Shown piece by piece: positions 7,294-14,763 of a stretch of DNA of 52,543 nt (position 1 is its first letter; each line of letters opens with the position of its first letter). A program made the position numbers and the translations under genes. Source of the DNA: an uncultured Bacteroidales bacterium (GTDB lineage Bacteria > Bacteroidota > Bacteroidia > Bacteroidales > Bacteroidaceae); assembly GCA_902788275.1 (NCBI GenBank), contig CADAJV010000030.1, forward strand, positions 1-52,543, read 5' to 3'. The notes beneath the pieces are model-generated. The model was not told where the DNA came from. It saw only the letters and a list, made by a program, of their open reading frames with translations, and searched no databases.

Positions 7294-8608
7294 GGCGGAA
7301 TATTACCTGTTGAGCGGCACGCTTGGCGGCCGTCAGGCCGCCAAGCCTGAACACAGTGACACCGTTGCATATAGTCTGCTCCACCTGCCAGCGGGTCTGC
7401 ATGCCGCTGTAGGGAGTCCAGCCACATTTGCTGACCACGTCCTTGTTCGTGACAGTGTGCGGTTCGTCCAGGTGGCGGACAATCACAAGGTCCGCTTTCA
7501 TGCCTCGGCGTATAAAACCGCGTTGCTGCACACCGAAGTAGGTGGCGGGATGATGGCACATCAGCTCAGCCACCCGTGGCAGCGTGAGCCAGCCCTCGTC
7601 AGCCATCTGCAGCATCATCGTCAGCGAGAATTGCACCGACGGCATGCCCGAGGCCGCCTTGAAGGCACCGCCCTGCTTTACTGCCATCTCGTGGGGAGCA
7701 TGGTCAGTAGCTATGCAGTAAACTCCGCCGTTGCCAAGGGCCTGGCGCAGCGCCAGGCGGTCAGACTCATTCTTGATGGCAGGATTACACTTTATCAGAG
7801 CGCCAAGACGGGCATAATCCTGGCAGCAGAACGTCAGGTAGGACGGGCAACACTCAGCCTTGACATTAGCATGAAGGGCAATCTCCTCCAGCTCAGCCGC
7901 CGTCGATACGTGAGCTACCATCAGCCGGGCCCCGTGGCCCTCTGCCAGGGCAATGGCCTTGCGCGTGGAGCTGAGGCAAACCTCAGAGTCCCTTATTTGC
8001 GAGTGCAGTTCCACACCCGCATCCTCGCCCGTCACCTCCATTACGCGCGCAGCATTAGCCCTAATCATCTCCGCGTCCTCACAATGGGCCACAATAGGCA
8101 GGCCCCTCTTCGCCGCTAGGGCGAAAATCTCATGGAGCGTGCAGTCGTCGCTTACAAGCAAGTTGCCCGTAGAGGCCCCCATAAACACCTTGATGCCCGG
8201 CACCATCGAGGCGTCAATCATGCTCAGCTCGTCAAGGTTGTCATCAGTAGCACCAATGAAGGCCGCATAGTTAATAAGGCACCTCTCATGAGCCAGGGCC
8301 AGCTTCTCACGCAGCGAAGTCCTGTCCGTAGTACCGGGCAGCGTGTTGGGCATGTCAAACACAGTGGTCACACCTCCCGCGGCAGCCGCATGGCTCTCGC
8401 TCTCAAAGTCACCCTTCTCCGTAAGCCCCGGCTCACGGAAATGCACGTGCTCGTCTATTACGCCGGGAAAGACATAGATATCAGGCGTCAGTGCAGCAGA
8501 GCCCGCATCCACCTCTTCAATGTCCGCAATCACATCGCCGTCAATCTCTATGCTGCCGCAAAAGACACGACCCTCGTTGACAATACGTCCGCTGACAACC
8601 CTCCGCAT
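7283..8608 (-). CDS. pyrC: Dihydroorotase
   Basis: This enzyme interconverts N-carbamoyl-aspartate and dihydroorotate in pyrimidine synthesis. I start it at the ATG at 8608 (441 residues), because the longer open frame would overlap the upstream gene by 77 bp and the text from MRRVVSGRIV onward is what aligns with the family. Zinc and active-site motifs: DEHVHFREPG (52-61; His54, His56), the lysine expected to be carbamylated in GIKVFMGAST (Lys140), VAHCED, MVAHVST and ATDHAPHE. It is the class I (bacterial/multifunctional-type) form. The preceding gene stops 5 bp upstream, and the MetH-activation gene overlaps its end. Confidence 0.93.
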   Translation of the reverse strand: MRRVVSGRIVNEGRVFCGSIEIDGDVIADIEEVDAGSAALTPDIYVFPGVIDEHVHFREPGLTEKGDFESESHAAAAGGVTTVFDMPNTLPGTTDRTSLREKLALAHERCLINYAAFIGATDDNLDELSMIDASMVPGIKVFMGASTGNLLVSDDCTLHEIFALAAKRGLPIVAHCEDAEMIRANAARVMEVTGEDAGVELHSQIRDSEVCLSSTRKAIALAEGHGARLMVAHVSTAAELEEIALHANVKAECCPSYLTFCCQDYARLGALIKCNPAIKNESDRLALRQALGNGGVYCIATDHAPHEMAVKQGGAFKAASGMPSVQFSLTMMLQMADEGWLTLPRVAELMCHHPATYFGVQQRGFIRRGMKADLVIVRHLDEPHTVTNKDVVSKCGWTPYSGMQTRWQVEQTICNGVTVFRLGGLTAAKRAAQQVIFRHDA

Positions 8609-8612
8609 CACA

Positions 8613-9365
8613 TTACTCCTTTTTCCTCTTAAACTTTCCGCGAATGCTGTCCCATTTAAGGCGGATAACCCCAAACATCGCCTCACCAAAGATGCCGCCG
8701 CTCATCTTGCTGGTGCCCAGCTGGCGGTTCACAAATACTACCGACACCTCCTTGATCCTGAACCCCAGCTTGTAAGCCGTAAACTTCATCTCAATCTGGA
8801 AGGCATAGCCTTTAAAGCGGATATTGTCCAGGTCGATGGCCTCCAGCACCTCGCGGCGGTAGCACTTAAATCCAGCCGTGGTGTCATGGATCTTCATGCC
8901 TGTGATGAGGCGGACATATTTGCTGGCGTAGTAGCTCATCAGCACGCGCCCCATCGGCCAGTTGACGACGTTTACTCCACTTACGTAACGGCTGCCGATG
9001 GCCAGGTCATAGCCCTCGTCATGGCATGCGGCATAGAGGCGTGGCACATCCTTGGGTGAATGGCTGAAGTCCGCATCCATCTCAAAGACATACCTGTACT
9101 GCTCACGCTGCAGAGCCCACTTAAACCCCGCAATGTAAGCCGTGCCCAGACCCAGCTTGCCACTGCGTTCCATCAGGTGGAGCCTGCTTTCAAAGGGCTG
9201 CTCAGTTTGCATCTGTTTTACTATGGCAGCTGTGCCGTCAGGTGAACCGTCGTCAATGACAAGGATGTCGTAAGAGCCGCCGAGGTCAAAGATTGCCGTG
9301 ATGATATTGCGGATGTTCTCTTTCTCGTTGTAGGTAGGAATGATAATAATGCTGTCTGACTGCAT
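8613..9365 (-). CDS. Family 2 glycosyltransferase, polyprenol-phosphate mannosyltransferase-like
   Basis: The 250-residue protein resembles dolichol/polyprenol-phosphate mannose synthase (DPM1-like). The GT-A start is IIIPTYNEKENIRNI, the nucleotide-binding acid stretch is VIDDGSPDGT, the DXD-type motif is EMDADFSHSP, and IGSRYVSGV and HDTTAGFKCYRR follow. It should transfer a sugar from a nucleotide donor to a polyprenyl phosphate on the inner face of the membrane. There are no C-terminal membrane helices, as in the soluble DPM1 type. First gene of the operon with pyrC and the MetH-activation protein, behind the promoter at 9395-9425. The sugar is not decided by the sequence. Confidence 0.88.
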   Translation of the reverse strand: MQSDSIIIIPTYNEKENIRNIITAIFDLGGSYDILVIDDGSPDGTAAIVKQMQTEQPFESRLHLMERSGKLGLGTAYIAGFKWALQREQYRYVFEMDADFSHSPKDVPRLYAACHDEGYDLAIGSRYVSGVNVVNWPMGRVLMSYYASKYVRLITGMKIHDTTAGFKCYRREVLEAIDLDNIRFKGYAFQIEMKFTAYKLGFRIKEVSVVFVNRQLGTSKMSGGIFGEAMFGVIRLKWDSIRGKFKRKKE

Positions 9366-9394
9366 AATACACCTAAGTTATGATTAACGCAAGG

Positions 9395-9425
9395 CAAAGT
9401 TAGTGCAAACGGAGTGAATGACAAA
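9395..9425 (-). promoter_or_regulatory. Bacteroidetes-type promoter for the 9365-6466 operon
   Basis: On the minus strand, TTTG (9422-9425) is followed 19 bp later by TAACTTTG (9395-9402). This matches the TTG-N19-TAnnTTTG consensus exactly. Predicted transcription start is about 9390, a 25-nt leader. Confidence 0.75.
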
Positions 9426-9476
9426 AAAAAGGCATGGTTTTTGTTATTACAAGGTATAGTTTGGATTGAGTTCTTC

Positions 9477-9506
9477 TTGTATAAGTACAGAAAAGTTGTA
9501 ACTTTG
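9477..9506 (+). promoter_or_regulatory. Bacteroidetes-type promoter for the macro-like gene
   Basis: TTG (9477-9479), a 19-bp spacer and TAACTTTG (9499-9506) match the consensus. The gene starts at 9541, giving a leader of about 30 nt. It is divergent from the operon promoter at 9395-9425. Confidence 0.8.
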
Positions 9507-9540
9507 CTTCCGTAACAGAACAAATAAATTTTTTTATACT

Positions 9541-9936
9541 ATGGCTTACAATAGAGAATACACTCCTGATTTCATTACCGAGCTGGGAGACAATGAAATC
9601 TTCGTCTTCGGCAGTAATTTGGCGGGCGCTCATGGCGGCGGTGCGGCACGTCTGGCCTACAACCGCTTTGGCGCAGTGTGGGGACAGGGCGTTGGCATGC
9701 AGGGACAGAGTTACGGCATACCCACCATGCATGGCGGCGTGGAGGCTATACGCCCCTATGTGGATGAGTTTGTGGCTTATGCCAAGGCCCACCCGGAATA
9801 TAAGTTCTTGGTAACGCAAATAGGCTGTGGCATAGCAGGCTTCAGCGCCAGGGAGATGGCTCCGCTGTTCAGCGATGCAATTGATGTGGAGAACATCATT
9901 TTGCCAAGGAAGTTTGTTGATGTTTTGCAAAACTAA
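9541..9936 (+). CDS. Conserved macro-like protein of unknown function
   Basis: The 131-residue protein has the pattern FVFGSNLAGAHGGGAARLA (about 22-40) and, later, QGQSYGIPT and VTQIGCGIAGF. I recognise it as a widespread uncharacterised family, found in bacteria and phages, that resembles macro/ADP-ribose-binding folds in its Gly-rich loop. This relation is from motif shape only. It has its own promoter and is followed after 4 bp by the rhodanese-MBL gene, so the two are probably cotranscribed. A role in ADP-ribose or nucleotide-derivative binding is possible but unproven. Confidence 0.75.
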   Translation: MAYNREYTPDFITELGDNEIFVFGSNLAGAHGGGAARLAYNRFGAVWGQGVGMQGQSYGIPTMHGGVEAIRPYVDEFVAYAKAHPEYKFLVTQIGCGIAGFSAREMAPLFSDAIDVENIILPRKFVDVLQN

Positions 9937-9940
9937 TGGT

Positions 9941-11098
9941 ATGAGAAATCTTATCGTATGCCTGATTGGCTGGATGGTTGCCGCTTCGGCATGTGGGCAG
10001 AAAAACTATGACGACGCCGAGGTGGAAGCTTTTGCCGCCATTGTCGCCCAGCACGATGTCGTTGTGGTGGATGTTCGCACTCCGGCAGAGTTTGCCGAAG
10101 GACACATCTTGAATGCTGTTAACATTGATGTGAGGCAAGACGGATTCATGGAGAAAGCCCGTGTGCTGCTTCCCAGAGAGCTGAGGCTGGCCATCTATTG
10201 CCGCAGCGGCAGAAGGTCTGCTGAGGCAGCGGCCATGTTGGCTGATGCCGGCTACAGGGTGGTTAATCTCAGCGGCGGCATCACGGCGTGGACGGATGCC
10301 GGCAATGCTGTCTCCTTGGACAACCACGAGATAGACGTCTTTGTCACCAAGGGCGGCAGAATGGTGCGCATGCATACCCTTATGCACGCCAGCATACGTA
10401 TGGAGTATGACGGCAGGGAGATAGCTGTTGACCCCGTGCGCAAGCTGGGTGACAGGACTGTTGACTATTCAGCATTGCCTAAGGCTGACTATATTTTTGT
10501 AACCCATGAGCATTTTGACCATTTCGACAAGGGGGCCATCAGCCTCCTGACTGATGACCATACGAGGCTGATCACTAATAGCCGGTGTGCCGGTATGCTG
10601 GAACTCCCCGACGGTCAATGCCGAAGGCATCGCGAGCAGCTCGCCAGTGGTCGCGCCACGGCGCAGGCTGGCAAAAAAGAACTGCGAGAGCGAAGCGGCA
10701 AATGCGAGGTAACAGTGATGGCTAACGGCGATACTGTCCGCTTGGCCGATGATATCAGCGTGGAGGCCGTGGCAGCTTATAATATCACCGACGGCCATCA
10801 GCAGTTTCATCCCAAGGGTCGCGATAATGGATATATCCTTACCCTGGATGGGCTGAGGATATATATAGCTGGTGATACTGAGGATATCCCGGAAATGGAG
10901 GATTTGGGGCAGATAGACATTGCATTCCTGCCGTGCAACCAGCCTTACACGATGACTCCCGCGCAGATTGTTAAGGCAGCCAAGACAGTAAAGCCGCGAG
11001 TGCTCTTTCCCTATCATTTCGGTCAGACTGACATGGGCAATATCCCCACAGAACTTAAGGACCATGGCATAGAGGTGAGAATCCGCCACTATGAGTAA
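9941..11098 (+). CDS. Lipoprotein with rhodanese and UlaG-like MBL-hydrolase domains
   Basis: I use the ATG at 9941, right after the preceding stop, because it gives a clean lipoprotein signal (lipobox SAC, Cys18). Residues about 22-125 form a rhodanese domain with active-site Cys87 in YCRSGRRS. Residues about 135-385 form a metallo-beta-lactamase-fold domain of the UlaG type, with HEHFDH at 189-194 and AGDTED at 310-315. The pairing of a sulfurtransferase and a metal hydrolase in an exported lipoprotein is unusual; sulfur-compound detoxification is only a guess. Residues about 226-255 are encoded by a palindromic repeat (10617-10702) inserted in frame between the metal motifs. Final length is 385 residues. 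Confidence 0.85.
   Translation: MRNLIVCLIGWMVAASACGQKNYDDAEVEAFAAIVAQHDVVVVDVRTPAEFAEGHILNAVNIDVRQDGFMEKARVLLPRELRLAIYCRSGRRSAEAAAMLADAGYRVVNLSGGITAWTDAGNAVSLDNHEIDVFVTKGGRMVRMHTLMHASIRMEYDGREIAVDPVRKLGDRTVDYSALPKADYIFVTHEHFDHFDKGAISLLTDDHTRLITNSRCAGMLELPDGQCRRHREQLASGRATAQAGKKELRERSGKCEVTVMANGDTVRLADDISVEAVAAYNITDGHQQFHPKGRDNGYILTLDGLRIYIAGDTEDIPEMEDLGQIDIAFLPCNQPYTMTPAQIVKAAKTVKPRVLFPYHFGQTDMGNIPTELKDHGIEVRIRHYE
10617..10702 (+). repeat. Palindromic element, main family, copy inside the MBL-hydrolase gene
   Basis: It begins AATGCCGAAGGCATCGCGA and ends GAGAGCGAAGCGGCAAA. Hairpins are ATGCC/GGCAT and GCCAG/CTGGC. It is translated as about 30 Arg/Ala/Lys-rich residues within the hydrolase domain. 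The reading frame starts at the third base of the element, a different frame from that used in the AddB copy. No stop codon arises in the frame used or in the overlapping open frame on the opposite strand. Confidence 0.85.
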
Positions 11099-11251
11099 AT
11101 AATTGCTCAAGCCCCTGCCATGGAAGCTTGAGATTCATATTTGACTTGCAATGGCAAATAGCGGCAAATGAAGCATGACCGTACGTTTCATACGCTCATC
11201 CACTTCGTCGGTGGATTAATGTTTCGCACTTCATTTGTCAGACTTTCCTAC
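11099..11251. other. Spacer between convergent genes with weak hairpins
   Basis: CTCAAGC (11106-11112) pairs with GCTTGAG (11126-11132), and ATCCAC pairs with GTGGAT around 11198-11216. Either could end transcription of the hydrolase gene, but neither has a run of T. No gene is seen. The 21-bp array follows. Confidence 0.35.
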
Positions 11252-11398
11252 AATTTCTACGAGAAGCTGTGATTTTATTGCGAGGAGATTGGACTTTATT
11301 GCGAAGAGAAAAAATTTAATCGCGCCGAAATGGTCAGTTTCGGCGCGATTAAATTTGACTTCGGCGCGATTAGATTTCGGCTCGGCGCGATTAAAAAA
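11252..11398 (-). repeat. 21-bp unit array, copy 2 (seven units, 147 bp)
   Basis: Units at 11378-11398, 11357-11377, 11336-11356, 11315-11335, 11294-11314, 11273-11293 and 11252-11272 keep an exact 21-bp period. On the minus strand, units 1-3 carry AATCGCGCCGA. Unit 4 carries the reverse complement, and units 5-7 carry the related TCGCAATAAA-type core, again reversed. At the switch, 11312-11330 and 11338-11356 form a perfect 19-bp stem with a 7-nt loop. It lies past the 3' ends of two convergent genes, so it could serve as a two-way terminator. Confidence 0.85.
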
Positions 11399-11460
11399 GT
11401 CCTCTTCGCTATTATCTGCTCCCAGGGTGGGGCGGTTGGCTATTGTTGGCTGACGGTCAG

Positions 11461-12393
11461 TTATAGTGACTCCATTGTGCTCTGCAAATAGACGGACATG
11501 CCGATTCCGAACAGTACTGACAATAGTATAATCGCGGCAAAGAGTAAGAGTATGGCGAGCAGGGAATAGAGGATGGTGCGCCACCAGCTGAAGCCGCTGA
11601 ACTGCTTGAGGGCGATGAGTGCCGTGAGGTGGAAGGCCATCTCTATGGTGTCGGGTACGCAGAAGAAGTCGCATGCTATGGAGTAGATGGACAGCATGTT
11701 GGCAACGTAAACTAGCGCCACCAGCAGCTCGGAGTATCGCAGGTCAGGAATGGCCGGGCTTTTTCGGAAGAATATATATAGGAAGACTGACAGGACCACC
11801 AGGGTGCACAGCATGAATATGCTCATGTAGCGCTCATAGTAATCCCATAGGTTCAAGAAGAATTTGGTAGTCTTCTCATTTATCTTCTCTGTGATAATCT
11901 TGGTTTGCCGCATTTCCTCCGAGTCGGCCTCTTCGTCATTATATTCGATTGACACTATGGGCTTTTCCTTGAAGGCTTGCTCAAAGCCCTGCTGCTGGTC
12001 GCTTATGGCGTTTGTTCCCTTGATATTCCAGCCATGGGCAACGAGCAGTGACAGGGCCGCCAGCAGAAACATCATCTTGAACGGCGGGAAGTATGCCATC
12101 TGCATGCCGCGCAGATAGTCACGAATCATATAGCCCGGGCGCAGCAACAGGTCGCGCAGGGTGCGGAACATGCTCCTGTTGCCCAAGCCCCATACGTCAA
12201 TAAACAGCAGCAAGGCTTGCTTGAAGGAATATCTGCCTATCCTGCCGGACTGACCGCAGCGCGGGCAGTAGTTGCCGCGAAATGCCGTGGAGCACGTGGG
12301 GCACTCGTGCTCTTGGTCTGACATCTCTGCTACTTGGTACGGGCGTTGCTGCCAAGCACGGAATCTGCGGTATTTCTCCTTCCAGGATGACAT
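11461..12393 (-). CDS. DUF3667-family membrane protein with N-terminal zinc ribbon
   Basis: The 310-residue protein has a Cys4 zinc-ribbon-like segment at about 31-48 (CPTC and CPRCGQ) followed by FKQALLLFID and the LRPGYMIRDYLRG stretch typical of the DUF3667 group. About four membrane helices follow (near 107-122, 185-205, 225-245 and 270-300), with an acidic loop around 140-170. The function of this family is not known. It begins 16 bp after argF' and is probably cotranscribed with it, though nothing ties it to arginine synthesis. The 21-bp array follows its stop. Confidence 0.8.
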   Translation of the reverse strand: MSSWKEKYRRFRAWQQRPYQVAEMSDQEHECPTCSTAFRGNYCPRCGQSGRIGRYSFKQALLLFIDVWGLGNRSMFRTLRDLLLRPGYMIRDYLRGMQMAYFPPFKMMFLLAALSLLVAHGWNIKGTNAISDQQQGFEQAFKEKPIVSIEYNDEEADSEEMRQTKIITEKINEKTTKFFLNLWDYYERYMSIFMLCTLVVLSVFLYIFFRKSPAIPDLRYSELLVALVYVANMLSIYSIACDFFCVPDTIEMAFHLTALIALKQFSGFSWWRTILYSLLAILLLFAAIILLSVLFGIGMSVYLQSTMESL

Positions 12394-12409
12394 CGGTGTC
12401 TATCAATGC

Positions 12410-13375
12410 TTAAAGTGACTCCAGCATTCGCTTGAGGACGACGGTGGCGGATATCTCGCGATTGGCGGCCTCGGGTATGACGAGCGAGGTGGGTGCCTCT
12501 ATCACATCGTCGCTGACTATCATGTTGCGGCGCACCGGCAGGCAGTGCATGAAATAGGCGTTGTTGGTAAGAGCCATGTGGTCGGTGTCCACCATCCAGC
12601 TCATGTCTTTGCTCAGCACTTTGCCGTAGTCGGCGGGGCACGTAACTCCGGGGCAGCTCCAGTTTTTGGCATAAACGAAGTCGGCGCCAGCCATGGCTTT
12701 CTGCTGGTCGTACTCGGGCTGCAGGTCGCCCACAAACTGGGGATCAAGCTCGTAGCCCTTGGGGCAGGTATAGATGAAGTCAACATCGGCGGCGAGCATC
12801 CACTGGGCGAAGCTGTTGGGCACGGCCTGGGGCAGGGCTTTGGGGTGGGGTGCCCAGGTCATGACTACCTTGGGGCGTTCGGTCTTCTTGTATTGCTCTA
12901 TGGTGATGAGGTCGGCCAATGCTTGCAGGGGGTGGACGGTGGCGCTCTCCATGGAGAATACGGGCTTGCCGCTATGCTCTATGAACTGGCGGAGGATGCT
13001 CTCGCTGTAGTCTGCCTCGCGATTGTCAAGGTGGGCAAAGGTGCGCACGCCGATGATGTCGCAGTAGGAGCTCATCACGGGTATGGCCTCTAGCAGGTGT
13101 TCGCTCTTGTCGCCGTCCATCACTACGCCGCGCTCGGTCTCCAGCTTCCATGCCCCCTGGTTGATGTCGAGCACCATGACGTTCATGCCGAGGTTGATGG
13201 CGGCTTTCTGGGTGGAGAGGCGTGTGCGCAGGCTGTTGTTGAAGAATATGAGCAGCGCGGTCTTGTTGTGGCCGAGGCTCTGATGCCTGTAGCGGTCGCG
13301 CTTGATTTCGGCGGCTTCGGCCAGAGCCTGACTGAGGTTGCCGAGGTCGCTGGGATAGAGAAATGTGTTCATCAT
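12410..13375 (-). CDS. argF': N-acylornithine carbamoyltransferase, probably N-succinyl-specific
   Basis: The enzyme carbamoylates N-acylated ornithine to N-acylcitrulline. The open frame continues upstream, but homology begins at the paired ATG codons at 13375/13372. The carbamoyl-phosphate loop is NNSLRTRLSTQ (about 45-55 from the second Met), followed by the family-specific DINQGAWKLETERG. HCLPVRRN near the C-terminus is the transcarbamylase His-Cys-Leu-Pro motif. In DGDKSEHLLEA the serine is at position 90 from the second Met. As I recall the literature, B. fragilis has Pro90 here and X. campestris has Glu92, and small residues including Ser give N-succinylornithine specificity. The other arginine genes lie 32 kb away. 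Confidence 0.9.
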   Translation of the reverse strand: MMNTFLYPSDLGNLSQALAEAAEIKRDRYRHQSLGHNKTALLIFFNNSLRTRLSTQKAAINLGMNVMVLDINQGAWKLETERGVVMDGDKSEHLLEAIPVMSSYCDIIGVRTFAHLDNREADYSESILRQFIEHSGKPVFSMESATVHPLQALADLITIEQYKKTERPKVVMTWAPHPKALPQAVPNSFAQWMLAADVDFIYTCPKGYELDPQFVGDLQPEYDQQKAMAGADFVYAKNWSCPGVTCPADYGKVLSKDMSWMVDTDHMALTNNAYFMHCLPVRRNMIVSDDVIEAPTSLVIPEAANREISATVVLKRMLESL

Positions 13376-13395
13376 TTGGTTTAACTCATTAACTT

Positions 13396-14706
13396 CTAAT
13401 GTCTGACTTCTTTTGCCACCGGTTCGCCAAGCCAGCGGGAGAGGATGGAGAGTATCTCGTCGCGTTGTTGGGAGGGCATGTTGTTGATGCGAGTGGCATG
13501 GGAGCCTCGTGGGGCGATATATACCTTGAGGTTTTCCTTGTGGTATTTTTTCAGCCATGTCACGCCGGCGGCGGTCCAGGGGTCAACCTCGCCGTAGATA
13601 CATATCATTTGAGGGTCGTTTTTCTTCAGATACTTGGTGATGTGCCTTGACACGGTCTTATCGAACTTGATGTTGCGCAGCTCGGGCGGCAACATCACAT
13701 CGCGCAGGTAGTGCTTGGCTGACTTGATGGACAGGTAGGGCTTGAAGGGCTTGATGTCGTAGCCGTAATAGCCGAGCTCGCGGTAGGCTTGGGCAAAGAA
13801 CTCAGTGTTGCCAGTGGTGCTGAAATAGTCGGGGCCTACGGCCTTGATGAGGTAGTTGACCAGCTCATTGTCGGTTGCCGTGGTCTCGGGGATTTCGGTA
13901 ATGGACTTGCCCCACTGCCAGAACGAGAAGCTGTACTCCAGCACGCAGTAGTCGAAGACGTCTTCAATGGGTATGTAGAATTTGTAGCCTTTGTCATCGC
14001 AATATTTTGTGAATGCGGGCATGAGTGCGGCTTTCCTATTGAGTACCTCCAGCTGGAAGTTCTCAATGGTCTTGCGCTCGGCCGCTGTGCCTACCTGGCG
14101 CAGAAACGGCTCGTGGCGGCCGTCGATTACTGCATAGCATACGGGGCCTACGTAGGGCACGGATACGTCAACGTCGTTGGGGTAGTAGGAGCGGTATTCC
14201 ATGCAGGTTTCGCCTCCCTTGCTGATGCCTGTACTTATCCACTTGCCAGGGTAGAGGGCCTTGAGGGCGCTGACTACCTCGTGCAGGTCGGCCATGGCGT
14301 CTTCGTCGCGCAGGTACTGCCAGTCGCAGGGCTCGGGCTTCGACTCCTGAAAGTAGCGGTGCTCTACAAAGACTATGTTAGTGTTGAAATAGGTGGAGAG
14401 CTCATTGTTGTAGCGCGGTCCGGCGGCATAGCCGGCGCCGTAGCCTTCGGTAACTACTAGGGTGGGGCGGTCAAAACCGCGGTGCATCACAATGACGCGC
14501 TGAGTGAAGGTACCCTTGGAGGGGTTTTGGTGGCTCAGCGGCTGTCTTACCTTTAATATATAGCGGCTGTCGAAGCCTGCCTCGTCTGTCACTTCAGTGG
14601 CTGAGACCACATTGCTGAGGGCTGCCAGCTTCTGTTCTATCGCCTTGTCGGCCATGGCGCATACTGATGCCAGCAGAAGCACCAGTAATATCTTCATGCT
14701 TTTCAT
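13396..14706 (-). CDS. Secreted serine aminopeptidase, S37/S28 type
   Basis: The 436-residue protein has a signal peptide (MKSMKILLVLLLASVCAMA). Its alpha/beta-hydrolase features fit peptidase family S37 (PS-10 tripeptidyl aminopeptidase) and the related S28 group. VVTEGYGAG and FVEHRYFQES come before the nucleophile elbow GISKGGE (Ser near 169). The acid may be in IYGEVDPWTAAG, and the histidine in RGSHATRI near the end. It probably removes short peptides from the N-termini of proteins in the periplasm or outside the cell. It sits between tlpA-like and argF' genes on one strand with short gaps; Met1 or Met4 could be the start. Confidence 0.82.
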   Translation of the reverse strand: MKSMKILLVLLLASVCAMADKAIEQKLAALSNVVSATEVTDEAGFDSRYILKVRQPLSHQNPSKGTFTQRVIVMHRGFDRPTLVVTEGYGAGYAAGPRYNNELSTYFNTNIVFVEHRYFQESKPEPCDWQYLRDEDAMADLHEVVSALKALYPGKWISTGISKGGETCMEYRSYYPNDVDVSVPYVGPVCYAVIDGRHEPFLRQVGTAAERKTIENFQLEVLNRKAALMPAFTKYCDDKGYKFYIPIEDVFDYCVLEYSFSFWQWGKSITEIPETTATDNELVNYLIKAVGPDYFSTTGNTEFFAQAYRELGYYGYDIKPFKPYLSIKSAKHYLRDVMLPPELRNIKFDKTVSRHITKYLKKNDPQMICIYGEVDPWTAAGVTWLKKYHKENLKVYIAPRGSHATRINNMPSQQRDEILSILSRWLGEPVAKEVRH

Positions 14707-14763
14707 GGGGATTGTGTCTTTTTGTGGTGTAATAGATGCTATGGGCTCTATGGTAATGTGCTG

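Noticed and set aside
8609..8689. N-terminal extension of dihydroorotase
   Set aside because: It would overlap the glycosyltransferase gene by 77 bp and has no family match; the ATG at 8608 fits.
11235..11453. Possible small protein over the array at 11252-11398
   Set aside because: TTG start without a leader; both strands are open simply because the unit length is a multiple of three without stops.
13376..13558. N-terminal extension of ArgF'
   Set aside because: It overlaps the end of the upstream protease gene by more than 160 bp, and the family alignment starts at the paired ATG codons.
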